From NCBI GenBank assembly GCA_031275075.1, contig JAISPI010000164.1, forward strand, positions 1 to 13,303: 13,303 nucleotides of DNA. The letters run 5' to 3'. The notes beneath the pieces are model-generated. The model ran no database searches and was not told the origin of the DNA. It saw only the letters and a list, made by a program, of their open reading frames with translations. Within the stretch, counting starts at the first letter, position 1, and each line of letters begins with the position of its first letter. Below, piece after piece: positions 1-5,763 of this stretch. The position numbers and the translations under genes were made by a program. This DNA is from Burkholderiales bacterium. Lineage in GTDB: Bacteria; Pseudomonadota; Gammaproteobacteria; Burkholderiales; Casimicrobiaceae.

Positions 1-344
1 ATGACGTGAAGCCAGTGTACGGCGCTGCCGATGCCTTTTTCCTGCCGACGTTGTACGATCCGTTTCCCAATGCCTGCGTTGAGGCGTTAGCGTGCGGCCT
101 GCCGTTGCTGACGAGTACGGGCTGCGGGGCGGCGGAATGGATTACCGAGGGGCAGAACGGCTGGGTGCGCGACGCGCTTGATGTGCCGGGTTATCAGGCG
201 GCGCTGAAAGACTGGCTTACTCGCCGGGAAACGGAGAATGGCCGTCAGACCTTGTGTGCGGCAGCGCGGGCGGCAGCGGAACCCCATACGTTGATGGCAA
301 TGGCGACGGCTTTGTCGGAATTGTATTCACAATTGTTGACATGA
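1..344 (+). CDS. waaG: Glycosyltransferase family 4, WaaG-like, C-terminal part (5' end outside window)
   Basis: This is the last ~114 codons of a GT-B fold glycosyltransferase that resembles WaaG/RfaG, the enzyme that adds the first glucose to the heptose of the lipopolysaccharide core on the cytoplasmic face of the inner membrane. The frame is open to the window edge (codons start at base 3, reading D-V-K-P-V-Y-G-A-A-D), so the N-terminal acceptor domain lies outside. The nucleotide-sugar binding segment is clear: ADAFFLPTLYDPFPNACVEA followed by LACGLPLLTS, which carries the E-x7-E type donor-binding region and the DPFPN signature typical of WaaG rather than other GT4 enzymes. An AARAAAEPHTL stretch and a final helix close the protein. 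The last codons are formed by the first copy of a 25-bp repeat that recurs 61 bp downstream. The family is secure; the exact sugar specificity is inferred. Confidence 0.85.
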   Translation, partial: DVKPVYGAADAFFLPTLYDPFPNACVEALACGLPLLTSTGCGAAEWITEGQNGWVRDALDVPGYQAALKDWLTRRETENGRQTLCAAARAAAEPHTLMAMATALSELYSQLLT

Positions 345-345
345 C
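321..345. repeat. 25-bp direct repeat, copy 1
   Basis: Begins TTGTATTCACAATTGTT and matches bases 382-406 at 24 of 25 positions; the mismatch is G at 338 versus A at 399. This copy encodes the last codons and the stop of the glycosyltransferase. The core ACAATTGT is palindromic. A second shared word, GATGGCAATG, lies upstream of each copy (293-302 and 360-369), so the similarity extends beyond the 25 bp and looks like a decayed tandem duplication of roughly 60-70 bp. Confidence 0.9.
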
Positions 346-381
346 CACGCGTTGCCGACGATGGCAATGTCGCGGCCCGTG

Positions 382-406
382 TTGTATTCACAATTGTTAA
401 CATGAC
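382..406. repeat. 25-bp direct repeat, copy 2, upstream of the hemerythrin gene
   Basis: Same element as 321-345, here with GTTAAC where copy 1 has GTTGAC, and lying 95 bp upstream of the bacteriohemerythrin start in non-coding DNA. The palindromic ACAATTGT core with partly symmetrical flanks could be an operator for a dimeric regulator. It could equally be a simple duplication of the end of the upstream gene. I recognise no known regulator motif in it. Confidence 0.9.
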
Positions 407-429
407 GTGGAAATTTAAACGTAAAGTGC

Positions 430-460
430 ATGACACAATAGAGAGACTTTTTGTTAAGAT
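430..460 (+). promoter_or_regulatory. Weak candidate sigma-70 promoter for the hemerythrin gene
   Basis: ATGACA at 430-435 resembles a -35 box and TAAGAT at 455-460 a -10 box, but the 19-bp spacer is long and the -10 matches only four of six positions. The stretch between repeat copy 2 and the gene is A/T-rich compared with its surroundings, as expected for a promoter. The hemerythrin gene needs its own promoter, because the gene before it ends 157 bp upstream. Confidence 0.25.
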
Positions 461-501
461 AAAAGCTGTTAAGCCGCAGCAAGGAAGCAAGGATATTCGT
501 T

Positions 502-951
502 ATGGCACATATAGAATGGACAGACGATCTGAGCGTTGGCATCGAAGCGATCGACAGGCAGCATCAGCGGATCATCGGGTATGTCAACAAGCTCTATGAC
601 AACTTGCATGACCGTCAGCTCTTGGCCGATGTGTTGGCGGACACTGTCGAATATACGGAATCGCACTTCGGGTTTGAAGAGACGATGATGGAGGAAGCGG
701 GGTATCCCTATTTGCGGGCGCACAAACGCATCCACGATCTTTTCATCCGCCGTGTTGCAAAATACAAAGAGCGTTTCGTTGCCGGTGAAGATATCGGTGA
801 AGAGCTTCATGACACATTGGTGCGCTGGCTCATTACCCACATCAAAAGTGAGGACGCCAATTACTCGGCCAGTCTGGTCGCCAAGTTTGGCAGAGACGAA
901 GCGAAGATGACCAAGAAAAAAAGTTGGTTTGCACGGCTGTTCGGCGACTGA
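502..951 (+). CDS. Bacteriohemerythrin (single-domain non-haem di-iron O2-binding protein)
   Basis: A 149-residue cytoplasmic hemerythrin that should bind O2 reversibly at a di-iron centre and may store, sense or deliver oxygen. All seven iron ligands can be assigned by spacing: H21 (IDRQH), H55 and E59 (HFGFEE), H74 and H78 (HKRIH), H113 and D118 (HIKSED). The spacing of the last six equals that of the Methylococcus protein, and the opening IEWTDDLSVGI is the family N-terminus. The C-terminus departs from the compact core: after about residue 125 comes a basic, aromatic tail ending KKKSWFARLFGD, which could form a short amphipathic helix. An AAGGA ribosome-binding site lies at 489-493, 8 nt before the start. 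The gene is monocistronic, with a strong terminator 20 bp after the stop. Family confidence is very high; its physiological role is open. Confidence 0.95.
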   Translation: MAHIEWTDDLSVGIEAIDRQHQRIIGYVNKLYDNLHDRQLLADVLADTVEYTESHFGFEETMMEEAGYPYLRAHKRIHDLFIRRVAKYKERFVAGEDIGEELHDTLVRWLITHIKSEDANYSASLVAKFGRDEAKMTKKKSWFARLFGD

Positions 952-971
952 ATCGAAAAAATGGCTGTCCG

Positions 972-1003
972 AACAATGCCCGGAACCTCCGGGCATTGTT
1001 TTA
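972..1003 (+). terminator. Intrinsic terminator after the bacteriohemerythrin gene
   Basis: A perfect 13-bp stem, 972-984 (AACAATGCCCGGA) pairing with 988-1000 (TCCGGGCATTGTT), closes a 3-nt loop (ACC) and ends in a short T run (TTGTTTTA). An A-rich stretch precedes it. It separates the hemerythrin gene from hemN, whose start is ~140 bp further on. Confidence 0.85.
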
Positions 1004-1143
1004 GTCGGTGAAAGCCAACTTGTCTATGCTTGATGCTTCCGGTGCGGTGTTTCTTGAGGGAAACGAGGTCGGAATGGGCTACAATCAACGGCCTTCCATG
1101 AACCCTTTTTAAATACAGCAGACGCGCGCGAGACGATCGATTT

Positions 1144-2550
1144 ATGTCGACAACACCTTTTTCCAAACAGGTTGCCTTTGACGAGGCGTTAATCCGCAAA
1201 TACGACGAGGCCGGGCCGCGTTATACATCGTATCCAACGGCCGACCGTTTTCATAACCGGTTTACCGAAGTGGATTACCAGAAGGCGCTGGCAGCGCGTC
1301 GCGAGATGTCGCCGCCGGAGCCATTGTCAGTGTATTTGCATCTGCCGTTTTGCAGCACGATTTGCTACTACTGCGCGTGCAACAAGATCATTACCAAGGA
1401 TCATGGACGTAGCGCCAAATACATCCGCTATCTGGCGCGCGAACTTGATTTGGCAACGCGCCTCATCGAAGGTCGTGAGTCACGGGCGTTGAAACAACTG
1501 CACTGGGGCGGTGGTACACCGACCTTTTTGTCGCAGGAAGAAATGCGCGACTTGATGGGACACCTTCGTAAGCATTTCACCTTTACGCCGGACGCCGAGG
1601 TATCGATTGAAGTCGATCCGCGCAAAGTTGACGAGGCGACAGTTGTCCTGCTTGGAGAACTCGGTTTCAACCGTATTTCTGTCGGCGTGCAGGATTTCAA
1701 TGCCGATGTACAAAAAGCGATCAACCGCATTCAGAGCGAAGAAGAAACGCTGGCGGTTATCCATGCGGCTCGCGCTCATGGTTTTGTTTCGGTCAACATC
1801 GATTTGATTTACGGGCTTCCCAAACAAACGCTCGCGGGTTTTGCCGAAACGCTCGACCGCGTGATTGCCGTCTCGCCTGACCGCATCGCGTTGTACAACT
1901 ATGCACATGTACCGCACATGGCCAAGCCGCAGCGCCGCATTGCGCTCGAAGACGTGCCGAAGCCAGAAGACAAACTGCGCATTCTGGCGCTGGCGATCGA
2001 AAAACTGGGCGATGCGGGGTATGTGTATATCGGTATGGATCATTTCGCCAAACCGGATGACGAACTGGCGCGTGCCCAGCGCGAAGGGACGCTGCATCGT
2101 AACTTTCAGGGCTACACCACGCATGCTGATTGCGATCTTCTGGCGTTCGGCATTTCCGGTATCGGCAAAGTCGGGTCGACCTATGTGCAAAGCGTCAAAA
2201 CGCTGGACGATTATTACGCGATGCTTGATGCGCAGAAGCTGCCGGTATTGCGTGGTTACACGTTGACGCGCGATGATGAATTGCGCCGCGCGGTGATCCA
2301 GCAGTTGATGTGTCAGTTTGAGCTTGTGCCGACGAAAGTCGAAGCCCAATGGGGAATCAAATTCGATGATTGTTTCGCTACTGAGCGCGCGGCATTGCGG
2401 CCGCTTGCCGAAGATGGCTTGATCGAAGTGCTGTCCGACCGGATTAAAGTGACCGACCGCGGTCGCCTTCTTGTGCGTACGGTTGCGATGGCCTTCGACC
2501 GTCACTTGCGCGAAGCGGAGACACAAGGCAAGTATTCGAAAGTGATTTAA
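1144..2550 (+). CDS. hemN: Oxygen-independent coproporphyrinogen III oxidase (radical SAM)
   Basis: A 468-residue cytoplasmic radical-SAM enzyme that oxidatively decarboxylates coproporphyrinogen III to protoporphyrinogen IX without O2, allowing haem synthesis under microaerobic or anaerobic conditions. The N-terminal KYDEAGPRYTSYPTA segment is the HemN signature. The [4Fe-4S]/SAM motif is C70-x3-C74-x2-C77 followed by the extra C79 seen in true HemN, and GGGTPTFL (122-129) is the SAM-binding glycine motif. The C-terminal part carries the HemN domain (NFQGYTTHADCDLLAFGISG and beyond), which distinguishes it from HemW. Length is close to the E. coli enzyme (457 aa). No strong ribosome-binding site precedes the start; the start was chosen by alignment with the family N-terminus. 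The 140 bp before it hold no convincing FNR box. It is separated by 134 bp from the hydrogenase genes. Confidence 0.96.
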   Translation: MSTTPFSKQVAFDEALIRKYDEAGPRYTSYPTADRFHNRFTEVDYQKALAARREMSPPEPLSVYLHLPFCSTICYYCACNKIITKDHGRSAKYIRYLARELDLATRLIEGRESRALKQLHWGGGTPTFLSQEEMRDLMGHLRKHFTFTPDAEVSIEVDPRKVDEATVVLLGELGFNRISVGVQDFNADVQKAINRIQSEEETLAVIHAARAHGFVSVNIDLIYGLPKQTLAGFAETLDRVIAVSPDRIALYNYAHVPHMAKPQRRIALEDVPKPEDKLRILALAIEKLGDAGYVYIGMDHFAKPDDELARAQREGTLHRNFQGYTTHADCDLLAFGISGIGKVGSTYVQSVKTLDDYYAMLDAQKLPVLRGYTLTRDDELRRAVIQQLMCQFELVPTKVEAQWGIKFDDCFATERAALRPLAEDGLIEVLSDRIKVTDRGRLLVRTVAMAFDRHLREAETQGKYSKVI

Positions 2551-2684
2551 TGCGGGAGCATCAGCGAATCTGTGACGGGTGTGTTTTCCTACGGCGTTTG
2601 TCGGGACGGATCTGTCGCAAGGCTGAACAACGGCTGCCATGCGATTTTTATTTATCTGGCTGAATCAAAGAAGCAGGCTATTCA

Positions 2685-3293
2685 ATGAAAAAAATACTGG
2701 TTCTGGGCGTAGGCAATGTCCTGTGGGCCGATGAAGGTTTTGGCGTGCGCGCGGTCGAGGCGCTGCATGCTGCGTACCGTTTTGACGAACAGGTGACACT
2801 GATGGACGGCGGCACGCAGGGGTTGGCGCTTTACCCGTATCTGATGGCAGCATCGCATGTGTTGGTGTTCGACGCTATCGATTTCCATTTGCCGCCGACG
2901 ACGCTGAAGGTATTGCGTGATGCTGAGGTTCCGGTTCATTGTTCTACCAAAGTGTCGCCGCACCAGACGACACTGAGCGAGGTGCTGGCGCATGCGTATC
3001 TGCTGGGCGCCGAACCGGAAAAAATCACTGTGATCGGCGTGCAGCCGGAGGTGCTCGACGATTTCGGCGGTAGTTTGCGCGAGGGTGTCAGAAAACGGGT
3101 TTCGGAAGCAGTGGCGCTGGCGGCTGAAGAACTGGAACGTTGGGGCGCTACAGCAGTGAAGCGCGAAGACGGGGAATCTGTGCCGCCGTTGAATGCGCAG
3201 GCGCTGACGCTTGAAGTGTACGAAGGCGAACGTCCGCCAGAAGCGGTAGCTTGCAGGGCTGGCGATGCGCGTGTTTTGTCGATGAGGAAATAA
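2685..3293 (+). CDS. hupD: [NiFe]-hydrogenase maturation endopeptidase (HupD/HoxM/HyaD)
   Basis: A 202-residue protease that removes the C-terminal tail of the hydrogenase large subunit once nickel is in place, the last step of active-site assembly. The N-terminus KKILVLGVGNVLWADEGFGV is the family signature. The three nickel-sensing residues known from E. coli HybD (E16, D62, H93) are present as E17 (ADEGFG), D63 (VFDAID) and H93 (SPHQTT). The ~40 residues after position 160 are a low-similarity tail. It opens the maturation operon: the next gene begins 2 nt after its stop. Its substrate, the large subunit, is not encoded upstream; hemN is there instead. No strong Shine-Dalgarno and no sigma-54 (-24/-12) promoter was found in the 134-bp gap. 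The family call is firm; the symbol follows the hup/hox gene order. Confidence 0.94.
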   Translation: MKKILVLGVGNVLWADEGFGVRAVEALHAAYRFDEQVTLMDGGTQGLALYPYLMAASHVLVFDAIDFHLPPTTLKVLRDAEVPVHCSTKVSPHQTTLSEVLAHAYLLGAEPEKITVIGVQPEVLDDFGGSLREGVRKRVSEAVALAAEELERWGATAVKREDGESVPPLNAQALTLEVYEGERPPEAVACRAGDARVLSMRK

Positions 3294-3295
3294 CC

Positions 3296-3634
3296 ATGTG
3301 TGTTGGCATTCCGATGCAGGTGACCGAAGCGGGAGACCTGACTGTCTGGTGCGAAGCGCGCGATGGCGGGCGGCGTGAACGGATCAACATGTTATTGGTC
3401 GGCGACCAGGCGCCGGGAACTTGGGTATTGACGTTTCAGGGTTCTGCGTTGCGGGTGATGACGCCGGAAGAAGCGGCGCAAACCAGTGACGCATTGTTGG
3501 CGCTGGCGCAAACCATGAGCGGTGACATGTCGCAACTCGATAGCTTGTTTGCCGATTTGGTTGATCGTGAACCGCCTTTACCGCCGCACTTGCAGGCCGA
3601 GCTTGCGGCGAACAAAGCGAAATCCTTGTCATGA
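3296..3634 (+). CDS. hupF: HypC-family hydrogenase chaperone HupF/HoxL, with C-terminal extension
   Basis: A 112-residue member of the HypC/HupF family, which carries the Fe(CN)2CO precursor and binds the unprocessed large subunit. The N-terminus MCVGIPMQV supplies the essential cysteine at position 2, exposed once Met is removed. This fixes the start at 3296 and rules out the longer in-frame start at 3251. The OB-fold core runs to about residue 75. After it come ~35 extra residues (MSQLDSLFADLVDREPPLPP and on) not present in plain HypC (about 75-95 aa); such a tail is typical of HupF/HoxL, the hydrogenase-dedicated paralogue. It lies 2 nt after hupD and overlaps hupG by 4 bp (ATGA), so translational coupling is likely. 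In the model from Rhizobium, HupF also helps stabilise the large subunit under oxygen. Confidence 0.93.
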   Translation: MCVGIPMQVTEAGDLTVWCEARDGGRRERINMLLVGDQAPGTWVLTFQGSALRVMTPEEAAQTSDALLALAQTMSGDMSQLDSLFADLVDREPPLPPHLQAELAANKAKSLS

Positions 3635-4077
3635 CAGCCGCCGGAATTCCACCGCTGATCGCGCGGCTTCTCGAGCGCCCCGATGCTTTTGAAATTCCGC
3701 TCGACGCGTTCGACGACGTGTTGAAAAAAACGCCTGGGCTGCTGCTGCTTTTTTTCACTGAAGACCCAGTGCGCTACCGCGAAACGCTCGATCTTGCAGT
3801 GATTGCGCCGGAACTTTTGACGAGTGTGGGCGAACCAATGTGTCTCGGCGTGTTGTTGCCGGAAACGGCGCGTGTGCTCCAGCCGCGTTACGGTTTCCGG
3901 CGCTGGCCGGCGTTTGTGTTGCTGCGCGATGGGCAGTATCTGGGCGCTATTGACGGCATGCGGACTTGGGACGAATATCAGCAGAAAATGACGCACTTGC
4001 AGCAGGCGGCGCCGAGTCGGCCGCCGGCAGTCGGGGTGACGGTCAGTTCTGCCGAGAGTGACGGGCATTGCCACTAA
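3631..4077 (+). CDS. hupG: Hydrogenase small-subunit chaperone HupG/HoxO/HyaE (thioredoxin-like)
   Basis: A 148-residue thioredoxin-fold protein of the HyaE/HupG/HoxO family. These bind the twin-arginine signal peptide of the hydrogenase small subunit and hold it back until its Fe-S clusters are assembled. The fold is visible: the strand GLLLLFFTEDP (residues 36-46) sits where thioredoxin has its WCGPC strand but contains no CxxC, and RRWPAFVLLRDGQYLGAIDG (90-109) is the cis-proline strand and turn. It therefore cannot act as a redox thioredoxin, as is usual for this family. Only two cysteines are present, C71 and C147 in the terminal HCH. The start overlaps the hupF stop (ATGA), and hupH follows after 22 nt. 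The call rests on fold features plus position; sequence conservation in this family is low. Confidence 0.88.
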   Translation: MTAAGIPPLIARLLERPDAFEIPLDAFDDVLKKTPGLLLLFFTEDPVRYRETLDLAVIAPELLTSVGEPMCLGVLLPETARVLQPRYGFRRWPAFVLLRDGQYLGAIDGMRTWDEYQQKMTHLQQAAPSRPPAVGVTVSSAESDGHCH

Positions 4078-4099
4078 ACATAAAACAACGGATGTATCA

Positions 4100-4987
4100 A
4101 TGAAACCGCTTTCCATACCGATTCATGCTGCGCCGGCGGATGTCCGGCACAAAGACGAAGCGTTGCAATACCCCGAAATGCCGAGAGGGATGTCAACATT
4201 TTCGATGCCGCATGTGCCGGAAGACGCTGATACCGCAACGATGGTGGCAGCGCAGCAATTGTTGCAAACATTTCTCGATGAGCTAAACAGTTGGACGTTT
4301 GATGCGCGGGTGGCTGGCCCGCGGCTCGATCTGCTGGGACAGCCGGCGGCAGTATTGGATGTTCTGAACAGCGTGTTGGGAGAGGGCGAAGTTAGCGCCC
4401 AGGTCGAAGGACTGCCCAATCACGACGTGCTTGTACAGGAATCGGTCTTCACCGGCATTTGGCGGGTGCGCGAACTTGATGCGGAAGGCAAAGAGACGGC
4501 GCATTGGCTTGAGGCGGGCAGTTTGCCGGTCATACTGCTTGATGCTGCGCACCTTGGCACGCAGCCGATATTGCCGGAGGTTGCTTTTCCGGAAGGGGCA
4601 ATGAATGCGCCGGCCTTGTTCACCGAAATTCGCGCGCAACTGGCGTTGTTCGATGCTGATGGCACAGCCTTTCCGGCCTTTCCGCACGAAATTAATTTGA
4701 CGCTGTTGCCGCTAACGCCCGCCGACCATCAGGCGTTGCAGGAGGCGTTGCCGGTAGGAGCCGTGGCGATCATTTCAAAAGGCTTCGGCAGTTGCCGCGT
4801 CACATCAACAGGAACACGTCATATCTGGCGTGTCCAGCATTTCAACAGCAAAAACACATTGATTCTGAATACATTGGCCATTGTCGAACGGCCATCGCCA
4901 ATTCTGGCGGCGGCTGAAGATATCGAAGATACGCGCAAACGGCTCGCGGAATTGATTGCCTGGATGCGCGCTGATACGGAGGCATGA
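4100..4987 (+). CDS. hupH: Hydrogenase maturation protein HupH/HoxQ/HyaF
   Basis: A 295-residue protein of the HupH/HyaF family, needed with HupG for maturing the small subunit of oxygen-tolerant hydrogenases; its biochemical activity is not established. Family landmarks in order: LQYPEMPRGM near the N-terminus, LGEGEVS (93-99), TGIWRVREL (118-126), PHEINLTLLPL, and the well conserved ISKGFGSCRVTSTG followed by WRVQHFNSKNTLILNT. I chose ATG 4100, which gives the usual family N-terminus (a short lead, then DEALQYPEMP). A GTG at 4058 in the same frame would add 14 residues and overlap hupG; it is less likely. The stop overlaps the hupI start by 4 bp. Confidence 0.92.
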   Translation: MKPLSIPIHAAPADVRHKDEALQYPEMPRGMSTFSMPHVPEDADTATMVAAQQLLQTFLDELNSWTFDARVAGPRLDLLGQPAAVLDVLNSVLGEGEVSAQVEGLPNHDVLVQESVFTGIWRVRELDAEGKETAHWLEAGSLPVILLDAAHLGTQPILPEVAFPEGAMNAPALFTEIRAQLALFDADGTAFPAFPHEINLTLLPLTPADHQALQEALPVGAVAIISKGFGSCRVTSTGTRHIWRVQHFNSKNTLILNTLAIVERPSPILAAAEDIEDTRKRLAELIAWMRADTEA

Positions 4988-5208
4988 TGGCGCTTTTTGA
5001 AGGTTCTTATCTCGGTGACAACAGCAAAATCGGTCCGACCACACGGCTCGAATGCAAAGTGTGCTGGTATGTATACGATCCGGTTGAGGGAGATTCCGAA
5101 TGGCAGATCCCGACAGGTGTGCCATTTTACGATTTGCCGGAACATTGGACTTGTCCACTGTGCGGCGCGACCAAAGATCAGTTTCTGGTACTGAGCGACG
5201 AGACGTAA
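4984..5208 (+). CDS. hupI: Rubredoxin of the hydrogenase operon (HupI/HoxR)
   Basis: A 74-residue rubredoxin with one Fe(Cys)4 centre: C24-x2-C27 (CKVCWYVYDP) and C57-P-L-C60-G (CPLCGA), with the conserved aromatic and acidic residues between them (YDPVEGDSEWQIPTGVPF). Hydrogenase-linked rubredoxins have an N-terminal extension of ~20 residues, which is seen here (FEGSYLGDNSKIGPTTRLE). In Rhizobium and Cupriavidus this protein is required for proper assembly of the small subunit under aerobic conditions, probably as an electron carrier protecting Fe-S clusters. The start overlaps the hupH stop (ATGATGG); a second ATG at 4987 would shorten it by one residue. hupJ starts directly after its stop with no gap. 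Confidence 0.95.
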   Translation: MMALFEGSYLGDNSKIGPTTRLECKVCWYVYDPVEGDSEWQIPTGVPFYDLPEHWTCPLCGATKDQFLVLSDET

Positions 5209-5763
5209 ATGACGAACGAAATTCTTACAGCTTCCGCTGAAACGCCGTTACCCGATCCGTCATCGCGTCTTTGTGCGGTGTTCGAGCGCATTGCTCACAC
5301 GCGAATGCAGGGGTTGCCTTTTCTCAACCCGGCATTGCGTGTGGAAGCGGTTGGTTTTCGGTTTTGGCAGGAATTTTGGCTGGGTGTGATGGTGACGCCG
5401 TGGGCGATGAATCTGATGTTGTTGCCGCGCGAGGCGGAACGATGGCCGGCTGTTGCTCGTGGTGAACGCCGGCATTATCAATTTCCGGCCGGCAGCTACG
5501 ATTTCATCATGGCGCACGACGACACGCTCGGTGAATACATGATGTGCTCGTTGTTTTCACCGGTACAGCAGTTCGGCGATCATGAAACGGCGCGGCTGAC
5601 GGCGGAATATGCATTGAAAGCGTTGTTTGAAAGCGATGCACCGGCAGTGCCGGGCGAAGAAACGCCAAAACCGACATTACAAGAGAAATTAGCGACACCG
5701 ATATCGAAGCGCGATTTTTTGCGAGGCCGTTTTTTAAGTGGCCGCAAGGGTGCGGCGGAATGA
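5209..5763 (+). CDS. hupJ: HybE-family hydrogenase assembly chaperone (HupJ/HoxT)
   Basis: A 184-residue protein of the HybE/HupJ/HoxT family, chaperones proposed to coordinate Tat export of the hydrogenase small subunit with large-subunit maturation. Core landmarks are the Pro- and Trp-rich middle (NPALRVEAVGFRFWQEFWLG, then VTPWAMNLMLLP), followed by YQFPAGSYDF and EYMMCSLFSPVQQF (110-123), which match the family pattern. After about residue 142 comes a linker rich in Pro, Ala and Glu, then a basic C-terminus with S166-K-R-D-F-L-R172, which resembles the (S/T)RRxFLK Tat motif of hydrogenase small subunits but lies at the wrong end for a signal. The gene abuts hupI and overlaps hupK by 4 bp. 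The family call is good; the tail has no assigned role that I know of. Confidence 0.9.
   Translation: MTNEILTASAETPLPDPSSRLCAVFERIAHTRMQGLPFLNPALRVEAVGFRFWQEFWLGVMVTPWAMNLMLLPREAERWPAVARGERRHYQFPAGSYDFIMAHDDTLGEYMMCSLFSPVQQFGDHETARLTAEYALKALFESDAPAVPGEETPKPTLQEKLATPISKRDFLRGRFLSGRKGAAE

Noticed and set aside
1003..1143. FNR box (TTGAT-N4-ATCAA) in front of hemN
   Set aside because: Only a half-site, ATCAA at 1084-1088, is present; the partner half and a well spaced -10/-35 pair are missing. The TTGAGG...TACAAT pair has a 20-bp spacer, too long to accept.
1480..2640. Long antisense open frame (386 codons) across hemN
   Set aside because: It mirrors the codon bias of hemN, has an Arg/His-rich composition with no motif, and hemN on the other strand is unambiguous.
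2551..2684. Sigma-54 promoter or remnant of hydrogenase structural genes before hupD
   Set aside because: No GG-N10-GC pair with the expected -24/-12 context was found, and translation of the gap shows nothing resembling a large subunit or cytochrome b end.
3436..4116. Antisense open frame of 226 codons across hupF-hupG
   Set aside because: Spans two real, translationally coupled genes on the plus strand and shows the composition of a shadow frame.
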